The notes under the pieces were generated by a model. It was not told where the DNA came from, searched no databases, and saw nothing but the letters and a program-made list of their open reading frames with translations. Position numbers and translations under genes: made by a program. Source: Candidatus Scatoplasma merdavium (GTDB lineage: Bacteria; Bacillota_I; Bacilli_A; RFN20; CAG-288). Taken from it: DNA of 6,601 nucleotides. The stretch is from contig JADING010000133.1 in NCBI GenBank assembly GCA_017694135.1, positions 1 to 6,601 on the forward strand, in the 5' to 3' direction. This document shows, in pieces, positions 1 through 5,620 of the stretch (the stretch's first letter is position 1; every line of letters begins with the position of its first letter).

Positions 1-373
1 TCTTGGCGTTATCAGTATACCCCTTAGCTTGTTTAACAAACTCTTTTCTTCTTTCACCGGTTAAAGGCGGGAAATTGAGAATGATGTTAGTTCCATTAAT
101 GGTAGGGTTAACAGATAAATCAGATGAAGAGATGGCGCCAACAATAGCTTTCACCGCGCTAGGATCATAAGGCTTAATAACAAGTTGAGTTGGAAGCGGT
201 GTGGCGATACCAGCGACGACTTTCAATTGGGTTTTCTCTCCGTAATAATCGATGTAAATCTTATCTAAAACCGAAGGAGAAACAACGCCAGAACGAATGG
301 TCTTTAATCCATTGCGAAGATTTTCAATGACCTTCTCCATTTCTTTTTGACATTTTTCAACAATTTCTTCCAT
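1..373 (-). CDS. frr: Ribosome recycling factor, C-terminal part beyond window
   Basis: Ribosome recycling factor splits post-termination 70S ribosomes together with EF-G in the cytoplasm. The first 124 codons are visible; the usual length is about 185 aa, so roughly the last third lies left of the window. I translated it by hand: it starts MEEIVEKCQKEMEKVIENLR, followed by RSGVVSPSVLDKIYIDYYG (the family's helix 1 to domain II junction, usually RTGRANP..LD), the hinge region VAGIATPLPTQLVIKPYDPS, and LTGERRKEFVKQAK, which matches the conserved LTEERRKELVK start of the returning helix. The ATG at 371-373 has an ideal AAAAGGAGAA ribosome binding site (379-388) lying inside the end of pyrH. Only 2 nt separate it from the pyrH stop, so the two genes are co-transcribed and probably translationally coupled. 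Identification is secure; only truncation by the window edge limits it. Confidence 0.96.
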   Translation of the reverse strand, partial: MEEIVEKCQKEMEKVIENLRNGLKTIRSGVVSPSVLDKIYIDYYGEKTQLKVVAGIATPLPTQLVIKPYDPSAVKAIVGAISSSDLSVNPTINGTNIILNFPPLTGERRKEFVKQAKGYTDNAK

Positions 374-375
374 AA

Positions 376-1092
376 CTATTCTCCTTTTCTAATTGTTGTT
401 CCGATGGGTTCATCGTTTATTATTCTAGCAAAATTTTGAATATCTCCCATATCGAAGACGCGGGTAACAATATCGCTCTCGCGCAATATGGATACAGCTG
501 TAGCGTCCATAACCTTTAAGTTTCTTGAAAGCAATTCAGCGTAAGTAATGTTTTTAATTAAAGTCGCGCTCTTATCTACGTGAGGATCAGCGGTATATAT
601 ACCTTCCACACCATTTTTCGCCATTAGTATCGCGTCGCAATACATTTCTCTTGCTCTTAGTGCTGCGGCAGTATCGGTAGTAAAATACGGATTACCAGTT
701 CCAGCGGTGAAAATAACAACCCTGCCTTTTTCTAGGTGACGCAACGCGCGTTTATGAATGTAAGGTTCAGCAACTTGCTTTATTTCTAAAGAAGTCATAA
801 CGCGGGTTGGATTACCTTCTCTTTCAACCGCGTTTGCTATTGCCATGCCGTTAATAATCGTTCCAAGCATTCCCATGTAATCAGCTGTAGCTTGTTCGAT
901 ACCAATAGAATCTGCGAGATTCCCTCTCCAAATGTTACCAGCTCCAACAACGATACAAACTTGAACATCATTTTCTCGAAGAAGCTTAATAGCTTTAGCG
1001 ATATTAGTGAGTTTTTCTGCGTCTAAGATTTGAGAATCTTCTCCTTTTAAAGCCTCTCCTGAGAGCTTAACTAGAACTCTTTTATATTTCAT
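376..1092 (-). CDS. pyrH: UMP kinase
   Basis: Bacterial uridylate kinase phosphorylates UMP to UDP with ATP in pyrimidine nucleotide synthesis. It is a hexameric cytoplasmic enzyme of the amino-acid-kinase fold, unrelated to eukaryotic UMP/CMP kinases. The 238 aa length is normal. Visible motifs in order: KLSGEAL (9-15, phosphate binding), GAGNIWRG (50-57, glycine loop), DYMGMLGT (71-78, UMP site), FTAGTGNPYFTTDTAA (128-143, nucleotide/UMP contacts) and KNGVEGIYTADP (159-170, ATP base and ribose region). The start ATG (1090-1092) is preceded by AAGGAGAA (1098-1105), 5 nt upstream. It is the first gene after the tandem terminators that close the rpsB-tsf unit, and the lead gene of pyrH-frr. 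Both genes support growth and translation, and this order is conserved across Bacillota. No key residue appears missing. Confidence 0.98.
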   Translation of the reverse strand: MKYKRVLVKLSGEALKGEDSQILDAEKLTNIAKAIKLLRENDVQVCIVVGAGNIWRGNLADSIGIEQATADYMGMLGTIINGMAIANAVEREGNPTRVMTSLEIKQVAEPYIHKRALRHLEKGRVVIFTAGTGNPYFTTDTAAALRAREMYCDAILMAKNGVEGIYTADPHVDKSATLIKNITYAELLSRNLKVMDATAVSILRESDIVTRVFDMGDIQNFARIINDEPIGTTIRKGE

Positions 1093-1097
1093 GGCAA

Positions 1098-1118
1098 TTC
1101 TCCTTAACTTAAATTATA
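1098..1118 (-). promoter_or_regulatory. Candidate pyrH-frr promoter (-10 box) and RBS
   Basis: On the minus strand a perfect TATAAT lies at 1113-1118, 20 nt before the pyrH ATG, followed by the AAGGAGAA ribosome binding site at 1098-1105. A transcript starting about 7 nt after the box would have a very short leader that begins at the ribosome binding site. No good -35 hexamer is visible at 16-18 nt (17 nt upstream reads AAGAAA), so this is only a candidate. A promoter is expected here because two terminators stand just upstream. Confidence 0.45.
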
Positions 1119-1149
1119 TACTTATTGAAATATATTTTCTTTTATTTTT

Positions 1150-1173
1150 AAAAAGAAGGGTTTTTATCCCTTC
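1150..1173 (-). terminator. Second (distal) terminator after tsf
   Basis: On the minus strand GAAGGG (1168-1173) pairs with CCCTTC (1155-1160) across a 7-nt A-rich loop, followed by TTTTT (1150-1154). It starts directly after the T-tract of the first terminator, so the two are in tandem. The weaker 6-bp stem suggests a back-up for read-through. Confidence 0.75.
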
Positions 1174-1202
1174 AAAAAAATCCGCACCGAAGTGGTGCGG
1201 AT
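1174..1202 (-). terminator. Rho-independent terminator of rpsB-tsf
   Basis: A perfect 9-bp stem, ATCCGCACC (1194-1202) with GGTGCGGAT (1180-1188), encloses a 5-nt loop. A run of seven T on the minus strand (1174-1180) follows, 13 nt after the tsf stop codon. This is a strong intrinsic terminator that separates rpsB-tsf from pyrH-frr. Confidence 0.92.
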
Positions 1203-1215
1203 CAATTACAAAGAC

Positions 1216-2103
1216 TTAGTTGAGTTCTTTAGCAACTTCGGCAGCGAAATCATCAGCGCGTTTTTCGATACCTTCGCCGACCTTGTAGCGAATGAATTTA
1301 ACAGGAGTAACTCCGGTTTCTTTCAAAACTTGAGCAATGGTCTTAGTGGAATCTAAAACGTATTCTTGATATTCAAAGACTTGGGCTTCAAAGTGCTTGT
1401 TAACACGGCCTTCAATGATCTTTTCTTGAATCTGCTGAGGTTTCTTAGCGAAAGAAGGATCTTCTTTAGCGTTTTCAATTTGAATAGCTTTTTCTTGAGC
1501 TCTTTCAGCAGGTGAAACTTCATCGATAGTTAAATAGCTCGGACCAGTGGAGGCGATGCACATAGCTAAATCATCAGCGGTTTGAACATCTCCACCTTTA
1601 GTAACGATTAAAACCGACATAGCGCCTTTCATGTGAATGTAAGAACCAAAGTGTTCGTCTTCGCTCTTATTAACAATGACAAAGCGGCGTAAATCTAACT
1701 TTTCACCGAGTTTAATAGCGGCATCAGTGAACAATTCAGCAACGGTTTTACCTTCGGCGTTTTGAGCTTGTTTGAGTTCTTCAACGTTATCAGGTAATTG
1801 ATCGATAGTGATTTCAGCAACTTGGTTAACTAAGTCAATAAACGGATCGGATTTAGCGACAAAGTCAGTTTCGCAGTTGATTTCTAAAACAACAGCGCGG
1901 TTGTCTTTAATTTTGATAGTAGTTAAACCTTCAGCAGCAATACGAGAAGCTTTCTTGGCTTGCTTAGCAATACCCTTCTCACGTAACCACAAGATGGCTT
2001 TTTCGATATCGTTACCAGATTCAACTAAGGCGTGTTTGCAATCCATCAAACCAGCACCGGTACGATCGCGGAGCTGTTTGATTAATTCGACCATTTCAGA
2101 CAT
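1216..2103 (-). CDS. tsf: Translation elongation factor Ts
   Basis: EF-Ts is the guanine nucleotide exchange factor that releases GDP from EF-Tu. The 295 aa length is standard. The N-terminal UBA-like domain (about 1-55) carries LRDRTGAGLMDCKHAL; the family's TDFVA motif is at 79-83 (ETDFVAKSDPF), which inserts near the EF-Tu magnesium site. The core region includes YIHMKGAMSVLI (155-166), and the C-terminal part has AQVFEYQEYVLDSTKTIAQV (240-259), equivalent to the usual Q-x-FVKD...TV segment. The ATG at 2101-2103 lies 3 nt after the rpsB stop. Its ribosome binding site AAAGGA (2116-2121) sits inside rpsB 12 nt upstream, so it is co-transcribed with rpsB, the near-universal bacterial arrangement. 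Tandem terminators follow directly. No anomaly seen. Confidence 0.98.
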   Translation of the reverse strand: MSEMVELIKQLRDRTGAGLMDCKHALVESGNDIEKAILWLREKGIAKQAKKASRIAAEGLTTIKIKDNRAVVLEINCETDFVAKSDPFIDLVNQVAEITIDQLPDNVEELKQAQNAEGKTVAELFTDAAIKLGEKLDLRRFVIVNKSEDEHFGSYIHMKGAMSVLIVTKGGDVQTADDLAMCIASTGPSYLTIDEVSPAERAQEKAIQIENAKEDPSFAKKPQQIQEKIIEGRVNKHFEAQVFEYQEYVLDSTKTIAQVLKETGVTPVKFIRYKVGEGIEKRADDFAAEVAKELN

Positions 2104-2106
2104 TGA

Positions 2107-3198
2107 TTAATTTGTTCCTTTCTCGCTGTTAGCAGGAGCAGCGGCTTCATCAGTCTTGGCTTGTTCAGCCGGTTTAGCTTCAGTAGCAGGGGCAGCCTTC
2201 GGAGCAACCTTCTTAGCCGGACGGCGGTTTTTAGAAGACTTCTTGCGTTGACGGATACCTTTGCCGAGAGGCTTCTTAGCCTTGCGGATAGCGTAAAGAT
2301 CAGCTTTGACCAAAGAGCGGAGCTGTTTGGTTTCTTCAGTCTTGTCAACAGCTTTCAACGCTTGAGCAAAATCAGCGTTATCACCTTCTTGAGAAGCGTA
2401 AGCGTAAGCGACATCACCACCCTTACCTTCAACGATAGCATCAGCCAAAACTCCTAAAACAAGCTTAATGGTCTTAGCAGAAGAATCGTTACAAGGAATA
2501 GGATTAGAAATACCTTCCGGTTCGCTGTTAGTGTTAAGTAAAGCGAAAACAGGGATATTGAGTAATTTAGCTTCGGCAACGGCATTGTGTTCAGTAGCAG
2601 GATCAACAACAATCATGGCATCAGGAAGCTTGCGCATTTCTTTGATACCCTCTAAGTTTAAAGCTAACTTAGCTTGTTCTTTCTTAGACTTAATTGCGTC
2701 TTTCTTAGACATGGTGTTATAAACGCCATCGATTTCTAACTTTTCAAGATCCTTTAAGCGCTTAATGCTCTTAGAAATGGTCTTGAAGTTAGTTAAAGTA
2801 CCACCTAACCAGCGGTGATTGACATAGAAAGAGCCAGAACGAACAGCTTCTTCAATAACCGCATCTTTAGCGACATCTTTAGTACCGACAAATAAGACCT
2901 TGCCACCTTTGGAAACGATGTCTTTCAATTGAGCGTAATCTTCAGCAATTAAAGCAGCAGTCTTATCGAGATTAATAATGTGAATGTTGTTTCTCGAAGT
3001 AAAAATGAATTGAGCGAAATTCGGATTCCATCTTCTCTTTAAGTGTCCGTAGTGAGCTCCGACACCTAAGAGTTCTTTAACCGTAATAACGGGAGCGTTA
3101 GGATCGTGAACGATTTTCGCCATTTCTGAAGAGACTTCAGGCTGAGTTTCGGTTTCAACCGCGGTTTCAGCAACCTTAATTTCCTTTTCTTCACTCAT
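2107..3198 (-). CDS. rpsB: 30S ribosomal protein S2 with N- and C-terminal extensions
   Basis: S2 is a late-binding protein of the 30S head/body junction, needed for S1 or mRNA docking in many bacteria. The conserved core runs about 37-258: VITVKELLGVGAHYGHLKRR (matching the LLEAGVHFGHQ.RRWNP signature), FIFTSRNNIHIINLDKT, VLFVGTK, VNHRWLGGTLTNFKTI, LPDAMIVVDP and NSEPEGISNPIPCNDSSAKT. At 363 aa it is about 100 residues longer than ordinary S2 proteins (230-260 aa). There is an acidic N-terminal extension of about 36 residues and a C-terminal tail of about 100. The tail has a basic stretch (KKPLGKGIRQRKKSSKNRR, 308-326) and then a low-complexity Ala/Pro/Lys/Glu end. The start is fixed by GGAGG (3206-3210), 7 nt from the ATG; an internal Met26 has no comparable site. 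It is first gene of rpsB-tsf, behind a long leader. Confidence 0.97.
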   Translation of the reverse strand: MSEEKEIKVAETAVETETQPEVSSEMAKIVHDPNAPVITVKELLGVGAHYGHLKRRWNPNFAQFIFTSRNNIHIINLDKTAALIAEDYAQLKDIVSKGGKVLFVGTKDVAKDAVIEEAVRSGSFYVNHRWLGGTLTNFKTISKSIKRLKDLEKLEIDGVYNTMSKKDAIKSKKEQAKLALNLEGIKEMRKLPDAMIVVDPATEHNAVAEAKLLNIPVFALLNTNSEPEGISNPIPCNDSSAKTIKLVLGVLADAIVEGKGGDVAYAYASQEGDNADFAQALKAVDKTEETKQLRSLVKADLYAIRKAKKPLGKGIRQRKKSSKNRRPAKKVAPKAAPATEAKPAEQAKTDEAAAPANSEKGTN

Positions 3199-3381
3199 AA
3201 GTGAACCTCCAATTTGTTAAACCTCCACTGTTTCGAAAGTTAGGCCCAAGCACCAGCGAAAGAAACCGCAGACACGTCAATATGGTCACATTCAAAGTTT
3301 CATTTCTGATATTAAAATCAGCCGTACAAGGACACGCCCAGCCAATTCACAGTGTGTGCATTGCTAAATATAAAGACATAT
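3199..3381 (-). promoter_or_regulatory. Long rpsB leader, candidate S2 autoregulatory RNA
   Basis: About 180 nt lie between the candidate promoter and the rpsB ATG, and the 3230-3360 part is clearly GC-richer than the DNA on its left-reading side. Visible elements: a CTGAT/ATCAG hairpin (3306-3310 with 3317-3321), and a possible long-range helix CACTGT (3349-3354) with ACAGTG (3226-3231). The latter would close the leader just before a first GGAGGTT. GGAGGTT occurs twice, 16 nt apart (3220-3226 and 3204-3210); the second is the true rpsB ribosome binding site. In other bacteria S2 represses rpsB-tsf by binding the rpsB 5' UTR. Extending that to this leader is inference, and I cannot assign it to a named RNA family. 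Confidence 0.45.
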
Positions 3382-3387
3382 AAAATC

Positions 3388-3415
3388 AATATATAGCCAA
3401 AATAAAATATCACAA
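3388..3415 (-). promoter_or_regulatory. Candidate rpsB-tsf promoter
   Basis: On the minus strand TTGTGA (3410-3415, 4/6 to the -35 consensus) and TATATT (3388-3393, 5/6 to the -10) are 16 nt apart. The position lies between the end of the DUF262 remnant and the conserved-looking leader, where an rpsB promoter is expected. The area is very AT-rich, so chance matches are common. No terminator is visible upstream, so read-through from the accessory genes is also possible. Confidence 0.4.
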
Positions 3416-3424
3416 AGCGCCATC

Positions 3425-4039
3425 TTAGTAAAGACGAAACACGTTAATAACTGCATCATTGCCACTTTTATAATAATTAACTACTTCTCCAACTTTTAGC
3501 CAATAACAACCATTTATATCGATAAAAACTGGCTTACACTCAGTAATTTCGCCTTTTAAAACTTAAATAGATATTTACAATCATAATCAATCAGCCCAGT
3601 CCTACTAATATTCAAATAAAGGGTTCGACTAGGAAAAGAATTTGCAGAGTATTCCCAAGATTTTCGTGACTCATGATATGAATAAGTCCCAGATATACCA
3701 ATTCTCAAAGCCGTCAGTCTATGCTGACCATCTAAAATTGCAAAGTAGTCATTAGAATTAGACGTGTTATGAAATTTGTTGGTTATTGTATAGTCTTTGG
3801 CATCCAAAACAAATTTATTAATAAACTCATAAAACTTCCACTTGGCTTTTGTCAAACCCTGAACCTTCCAAAAAAGCATAGAACTTGTAGTATAGCCGCA
3901 CATTAATGAATCAAAAAGTTTTCCAATTTGTTCAGATTTCCATGCAAATTCACGCTGAAAAGCAAGTAAAAGATATTCGTTTTTATTAATGTGCTCCACA
4001 TTGTTCATTAATTGTTATTGGCGGCTGAATTTATGCCAT
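3425..4039 (-). pseudogene. Broken and truncated DUF262 (GmrSD/ParB-like) gene
   Basis: Remnant of a DUF262-family protein, the N-terminal half found in GmrSD-type type IV restriction enzymes and other phage-defence proteins. Its QR..W and DGQ.R motifs form an NTP-binding/hydrolysing site. The longest readable part (3556-4008) holds AFQREFAW, KLFDSLMCGYTTSSMLFWKV and ILDGQHRLTALRIG, all diagnostic. Four lesions are visible. ATG at 4037-4039 is followed after one codon by TAA (4031-4033). The frame then reads IQPPITINE and shifts by one extra base near 4003 into NVEHINKNEYLL. A base is missing in the T4A4 run 3554-3561; restoring it gives FKFLKGEITE and then YWLKVGEVVNYY, the family's WFKVGDIL-like segment, to TAA at 3425-3427. 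Finally, only about 200 of the several hundred residues usual for full-length members remain. The usual Pro before AFQR is Leu. The ATG sits just after the GNAT stop (TAATAAATG). Confidence 0.85.
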
Positions 4040-4042
4040 TTA

Positions 4043-4933
4043 TTATTCGTCCTTATTTAGTTTCAAATGAAAATAATGATTATTTTTATACAATCCATCA
4101 TATTGAAATCCAAGTGATTTAGCAGTATTAAATGAAGCAATATTATCTTTATTGCAATAAATTATAAGATTATTTATCATCGGTTTGATTTCTTCTAAGA
4201 AATATTCTCTTTTAATCTCACCATACATAATTATTTCGTTATTGTTTATAGCCTCTAAAATCTTTTTAAATGCTTCTTTAACGTAGCCATTCTTTCGATA
4301 TTCTTTCTTAATGTAATACGACAAATTAAAACAGCCTTTCTCTCCTTCAACAAACGATAGCCCGATTGATCCTATTAATTCTTTATCATCCTTCTTTTTC
4401 AAATTAAAAATTAAACAATCAGCACTAGAAAAATGTCTAATCTGCCTTGAAAATAAATATTCTTCCTTATTATTTTTATCAATATGCTCTATTAATTCTT
4501 CAGAGTCTGCTTTACAATTTGGCTCAATAATTAGCCTTTCGGTTTCCATAGATTTTGTGTGATTTGAATTAAATTCATTATATTTATGAAAGTAAAACTC
4601 TCTAGCTTTTTTCATTTCATTAAATAAAATGAATCTCTCATCATAAGCGCAGTCAATAAATGAGTTCCACGCAATACTTATTAAATCATCGTCTTTAGAT
4701 TCGATTAGAATACTAGTAAGTTTATTAATTAAATCGATATCATAAATTGAATTTGTAGTATCTGTTTCAATAATAGAATTGTTTATTAATCCTGTAATAG
4801 ATTTAAGTATAAAAGAGGCATAATTATCAGTTAAAGTGCTGGCTTTGTACTTATCTTCAAGATAAAAATCATATTTATATCCATGTTCTTCTAAATAACT
4901 TTTTAATTTTTCAGTTAATTCATCACTTAGCAT
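4043..4933 (-). CDS. GNAT-family N-acetyltransferase with extra N-terminal region
   Basis: The C-terminal half is a RimJ/RimL-like GNAT acetyltransferase, which would transfer acetyl from acetyl-CoA to an amine. The domain begins at METERLIIEPN (129-139), a typical start for stand-alone members. It continues with ELIGSIGLSF (185-194) and the acetyl-CoA-binding YYIKKEYRKNGYVKEAFKKI (206-225, R-x-x-G-x-x-x-EA pattern), and ends with CNKDNIASFNTAKSLGFQYD (260-279), the usual N.AS...A.KLGF motif. Residues 1-128 are a charged, probably helical region that I do not recognise; it has no signal peptide or membrane segment. The ATG at 4931-4933 overlaps the upstream stop by one base (TAATG), implying translational coupling. 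The frame is AT-rich, like its neighbours. The substrate is unknown; small-molecule, protein N-terminal or toxin-like targets are all possible. The alternative start at Met129 has no visible ribosome binding site. Confidence 0.8.
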   Translation of the reverse strand: MLSDELTEKLKSYLEEHGYKYDFYLEDKYKASTLTDNYASFILKSITGLINNSIIETDTTNSIYDIDLINKLTSILIESKDDDLISIAWNSFIDCAYDERFILFNEMKKAREFYFHKYNEFNSNHTKSMETERLIIEPNCKADSEELIEHIDKNNKEEYLFSRQIRHFSSADCLIFNLKKKDDKELIGSIGLSFVEGEKGCFNLSYYIKKEYRKNGYVKEAFKKILEAINNNEIIMYGEIKREYFLEEIKPMINNLIIYCNKDNIASFNTAKSLGFQYDGLYKNNHYFHLKLNKDE

Positions 4934-5421
4934 TATTCAATCATCCCTAGTTCTTTCATTCTCTCTTCTCTCATTTTACTTAATGTTTTCTTGCCGTCAA
5001 CAAGTTTCATCAAAGCATAACTTTGAATTGCTGACCAACCAGTAACCTTGCAACCAAAAACATTCATAGACATAGTTTCACCATTATATTCAACATGTTT
5101 CCCATCAATAATTACTGCCACTTTATTAGGATGAGAAATAACGCAAATCTTATCTCCATGTTTAACTAAACATTGTTCTATCATCCAATCTAATTTAGGA
5201 AGAGAAGTCTTTTTTATTCTTATTTCTTCCGCCTCTTCTTCATCTTTCACTTCTTTTGCAGAAGGTTCTACTAAAACTAGATGATCTTCAAGTCCATTAA
5301 TCTGAGCTATGGTCTCTAAAATAGAATAAGCATCAGCAGCAGACATATTATAAAACTCTCTTTTTCTTGTCTTACCATCAAACTCCTCAATACTTCTTAA
5401 ATTATCTTTATGGTCATCGCT
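4933..5421 (-). pseudogene. C-terminal part of a GIY-YIG nuclease-family protein
   Basis: The frame from ATG 5344-5346 to the stop at 4933 gives 137 aa, but homologous-looking sequence continues upstream in the same frame through NLRSIEEFDGKTRKREFYN to a TAA at 5422-5424 with no other start codon. From family knowledge, LRSIEEFDGK.RKREFY.M then DAYSILETIAQING is the middle of GIY-YIG nuclease-family proteins. The C-terminal half (KLDWMIEQCLVKHGD, VIIDGKHVEYNGETMSMNVF, then VTGWSAIQSY and KTLSKMREE) resembles a DUF4357/RAMA-like domain seen in restriction-associated proteins. The GIY-YIG catalytic half is absent, so this is most likely a 5'-truncated remnant. The ATG at 5346 corresponds to an internal Met and has only a weak AAAGAGAG upstream. 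It could still be translated as a free accessory domain. Its TAA overlaps the next gene's ATG. Confidence 0.7.
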
Positions 5422-5494
5422 TTAATACAAAACGAATGCTTACTAGTTAGATGAAAACCCTTATATCAATGAATTTTAATTTATGATTTCCCCT

Positions 5495-5520
5495 TCAAAA
5501 ACAATCTTATTTAGATAAGA
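5495..5520 (-). terminator. Weak candidate terminator after the recombinase gene
   Basis: On the minus strand TCTTAT (5515-5520) and ATAAGA (5505-5510) form a 6-bp all-but-two A/T stem with a 4-nt loop, followed by TTGTTTTTG. It lies about 100 nt after the recombinase stop. The stem is weak and the region AT-rich, so it may be chance. Confidence 0.3.
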
Positions 5521-5599
5521 ATATTAAAAGAATATTTTTGTTAAAATTTGAATTAAATAAAATATGAGACGATTTTAGAACACAAATATTTGTAGTAAT

Positions 5600-5608
5600 C
5601 TCACCCAT
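5600..5608 (-). repeat. Left copy of 9-bp inverted repeat flanking the recombinase
   Basis: ATGGGTGAG reads on the minus strand here, 12 nt after the recombinase stop, and on the plus strand at 6442-6450, 17 nt before its start codon. The pair encloses the recombinase gene almost symmetrically. The match does not extend beyond 9 bp. Confidence 0.4.
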
Positions 5609-5620
5609 TATATTTTTAAA

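Larger units (their letters stand above)
5425..5620. other. AT-rich gap between recombinase and GIY-YIG remnant
   Basis: No intact gene is visible on either strand. On the minus strand, in frame with the remnant, a few residues (AFVLY, near 5425-5440) recall the segment that normally precedes it in the GIY-YIG family, interrupted by stops. This is weak support for a decayed 5' part. The right end carries ATGGGTGAG on the minus strand (5600-5608), repeated in inverted orientation beyond the recombinase. Confidence 0.4.

Noticed and set aside
2082..2348. Minus-strand frame of 88 aa across the rpsB tail
   Set aside because: Leu/Arg-rich translation produced by the alternative frame of the Ala/Pro/Lys-rich S2 tail; overlaps rpsB and the tsf start.
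1808..2457. Open frames on the plus strand within tsf and rpsB (1808-2110, 2161-2457)
   Set aside because: They are antisense to two essential genes with clear family motifs, have no ribosome binding site, and their translations are low-complexity by-products of the opposite strand.
2468..2722. Plus-strand frame of 84 aa inside rpsB
   Set aside because: Antisense shadow of the S2 core; no start signals or recognisable motif.
3201..3383. Plus-strand frame of 60 aa beginning GTG in the rpsB leader
   Set aside because: Lies wholly in the opposite-strand leader and starts inside the complement of the rpsB ribosome binding site; no ribosome binding site of its own and no family resemblance.
5505..5545. 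AT-only palindromes (such as AATATT...AATATT) that could be a plus-strand terminator
   Set aside because: All-A/T stems are expected by chance here, and there is no plus-strand gene upstream to terminate.
5511..5609. Short minus-strand frame starting ATG GGT GAG ATT (about 33 codons) after the recombinase, vaguely like the LGEIT start of an HsdS domain
   Set aside because: Only a five-residue resemblance, no ribosome binding site, and the continuation does not look like HsdS. The shared 9-mer with 6442-6450 is reported as a repeat instead.
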